Shown: in pieces, positions 63,103 through 64,000 of the stretch
Numbering within the stretch: position 1 is the stretch's first letter
How the letters are laid out: each line of letters begins with the position of its first letter
Origin: Azoarcus sp. DN11
GTDB lineage: Bacteria; Pseudomonadota; Gammaproteobacteria; Burkholderiales; Rhodocyclaceae
DNA length: 64,000 bases
Assembly: GCF_003628555.1 (NCBI RefSeq)
Contig: NZ_CP021731.1
Coordinates: 4,774,001-4,838,000 of the forward strand
Direction: 5' to 3'
Made by a program: the position numbers and the translations under genes
The notes under the pieces: generated by a model
What the model was told of the DNA's origin: nothing
Seen by the model: only the letters and a program-made list of their open reading frames with translations
The model's database searches: none

Positions 63103-63153
63103 CGCGAGGCGCGACACCACCCGCCGACGGTCTTCGGGCCGCCGGCGACGAAC

Positions 63154-63180
63154 GCCCGGACCGCATGGTCCGGGCTTTTT
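63154..63180 (+). terminator. Rho-independent terminator after the paralog pair
   Basis: GCCCGGACC, loop GCAT, GGTCCGGGC and TTTTT make a perfect 9-bp stem with a T-tract, 51 bases after the stop codon of paralog 2. Confidence 0.92.
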
Positions 63181-63264
63181 GTTTCCGAAGATTCCCCCGG
63201 CGGGAGGCCCCCGCGTCGCAGCAAGGCCGCAGCGCGTTTCCGCGAAGCCCGAAAAATATTTGCC

Positions 63265-63322
63265 TTGACAACCATTGCCTGCGCATCCATATTCATGTCC
63301 AGGCAATTACTGTTCAGGCAAT
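63265..63322 (+). promoter_or_regulatory. MarR operon promoter with repeated CAGGCAAT operator half-sites
   Basis: TTGACA (63265-63270) is followed 17 bases later by CATATT as a weak -10. ATTGCCTG (63274-63281) is the inverted complement of CAGGCAAT, which occurs twice more, at 63300-63307 and 63315-63322. The half-sites overlap the spacer, the start point and the leader, as expected for autorepression by the MarR protein encoded next. Confidence 0.7.
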
Positions 63323-63328
63323 CTCTTC

Positions 63329-63820
63329 ATGAACGACGGCGCAAATTCCCGTTTCTATGATGGCGACAATTACCAGATCAACGACAGCATCGGCTTCCTG
63401 ATGCGCCAGATCGTGGGCATTTTTTCGGCGGCGATCGACGACCGCATGGCCGCCCACGACCTCACCGACGCCCAGTGGAAGCCGCTCATCATGATCCAGC
63501 TGGGGCAGTGCAGGACGGCGGCCGAACTGGCACGCCTGACCTGTTCCGACGCGGGCGCCGTGACCCGGCTCCTCGACCGGGTCGAGGCCAAGGGCCTGGT
63601 GCGACGCAGCCGCTCCCAGCAGGACAGGCGGGTGGTCAATCTGGAGCTGACGGAGGAAGGCGACCGTGCCGCCCAGGTGGTGCCCCACGTCCTCGCCGAC
63701 GTCCTCAACGCCCTGCTCGCCGGCTTCAGCGAAGCCGAGGCACGGCAGCTCAAGGCCCTGCTCCGGCGCATGCTCGACAACGCCCGCGATTTGCGCAAAA
63801 GCAGCGCAGTGCAGGCCTGA
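63329..63820 (+). CDS. MarR-family transcription regulator
   Basis: This 163-residue MarR protein has the winged-helix core TAAELARLTCSDAGAVTRLLDRVEAKGLVRR and wing RSQQDRRVVNLELTEEGDR (about 62-115). N- and C-terminal dimerisation helices flank it. ATG 63329 follows the repeats. The next gene is an efflux outer-membrane lipoprotein, so the regulator probably represses an efflux operon and is released by a small ligand, as in EmrR-type systems. Confidence 0.93.
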   Translation: MNDGANSRFYDGDNYQINDSIGFLMRQIVGIFSAAIDDRMAAHDLTDAQWKPLIMIQLGQCRTAAELARLTCSDAGAVTRLLDRVEAKGLVRRSRSQQDRRVVNLELTEEGDRAAQVVPHVLADVLNALLAGFSEAEARQLKALLRRMLDNARDLRKSSAVQA

Positions 63821-63845
63821 CGTGCCCACCGCCAGGGAGCCATCG

Positions 63846-64000
63846 ATGAAAATTCGCACGCCCTTGCGTACCCGACTCGTTGCCACCGCGGCCGCCGTGG
63901 CGCTCACCGGCTGCGCCAGCTTCGCCGGCATCGAACCCGCCTCCCGGCCGCTGGCGCCCGCTGCACTGGGGGCGGAACCCGAACCCATCGACTGGCCCGC
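63846..64000 (+). CDS. Outer-membrane efflux lipoprotein (NodT/OprM type), 5' part
   Basis: The first 51 codons are in the window. The lipoprotein signal is MKIRTPLRTRLVATAAAVAL with lipobox LTGCAS, followed by the mature start GIEPASRPLAPAAL. The Pro/Ala-rich opening is typical of RND or EmrAB-linked outer-membrane factors. The rest lies beyond the right edge. The 25-base gap to the marR gene makes one operon likely. Confidence 0.7.
   Translation, partial: MKIRTPLRTRLVATAAAVALTGCASFAGIEPASRPLAPAALGAEPEPIDWP

Noticed and set aside
60868..63306. 812-codon minus-strand frame opposite paralog 2
   Set aside because: Antisense shadow: repetitive Gly/Arg/His composition mirrors the repeats of the real gene, and it runs across the terminator.

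Overview
The window is about 67-68% GC. Its gene set (NAD-type formate dehydrogenase, ICEclc-type element, ModEABC, PGA exopolysaccharide genes, UbiX, many c-type cytochromes) fits a betaproteobacterium of the Rhodocyclales, such as an Azoarcus, Aromatoleum or Thauera relative. That placement is an inference from gene content; no rRNA gene or complete tRNA is present.

Layout. (1) 1-3696 is one end of an integrative and conjugative element of the ICEclc family: a ParB-domain gene running off the left edge, a small HicA-like gene, parA, alpA and a BisR-like regulator. It ends in a displaced tRNA-Gly 3' end at 3674-3696 (att site), followed by the tRNA gene's old terminator. (2) 3.7-12.5 kb is core chromosome: an Ala/Pro-rich secreted protein, sodC, a flavin reductase, mutY, a LON-domain protein, ubiX, a branched-chain-type ABC transporter without its ATPases, a TRIC-like channel and mscL. 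(3) 12.5-17.3 kb holds a glyoxalase-II-like hydrolase and the modEABC molybdate operon with a separate tandem-Mop protein; both mod promoters carry ModE-like palindromes. (4) 17.4-23.7 kb is a tightly coupled five-gene operon: PhnD-like binding protein, GGDEF-EAL protein, two c-type cytochromes and a SulP transporter. (5) 24.3-30.5 kb is pgaABCD (poly-N-acetylglucosamine), on the minus strand. (6) 30.8-45.9 kb is a NERD-UvrD helicase gene whose last 23 codons were cut off by a 13,462-bp transposable element (32408-45869).

The element in (6) is the most unusual part of the window. It has matching ends with paired GNGATA motifs at identical offsets, a CCGAGC target duplication and no transposase gene. 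Inside are a TcmP/three-Cys-motif (DUF5131) pair, a C4-antisense-like RNA followed by four coupled genes of unknown function, a Mor-type activator, a tail tape-measure protein, a Mu-I-like protein with an added repeat domain, and truncated phage genes. It looks like a non-autonomous relative, satellite or scrambled remnant of Mu-like transposable phages.

(7) 46.0-48.1 kb is a Fur-box-controlled iron-uptake cluster (cupredoxin, FTR1 permease, beta-barrel). (8) 48.1-54.7 kb has a ProQ-type RNA chaperone, formate dehydrogenase alpha subunit, a fused NuoE/NuoF-like subunit and a LysR regulator. (9) 54.8-57.9 kb has gpmI, a lipocalin and a transglutaminase-like protein. (10) 58.3-63.2 kb has two paralogous exported proteins with Ig/cadherin-like repeats behind a sigma-54 promoter. 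(11) 63.3-64.0 kb has a MarR regulator with repeated operator half-sites and the start of an outer-membrane efflux lipoprotein.
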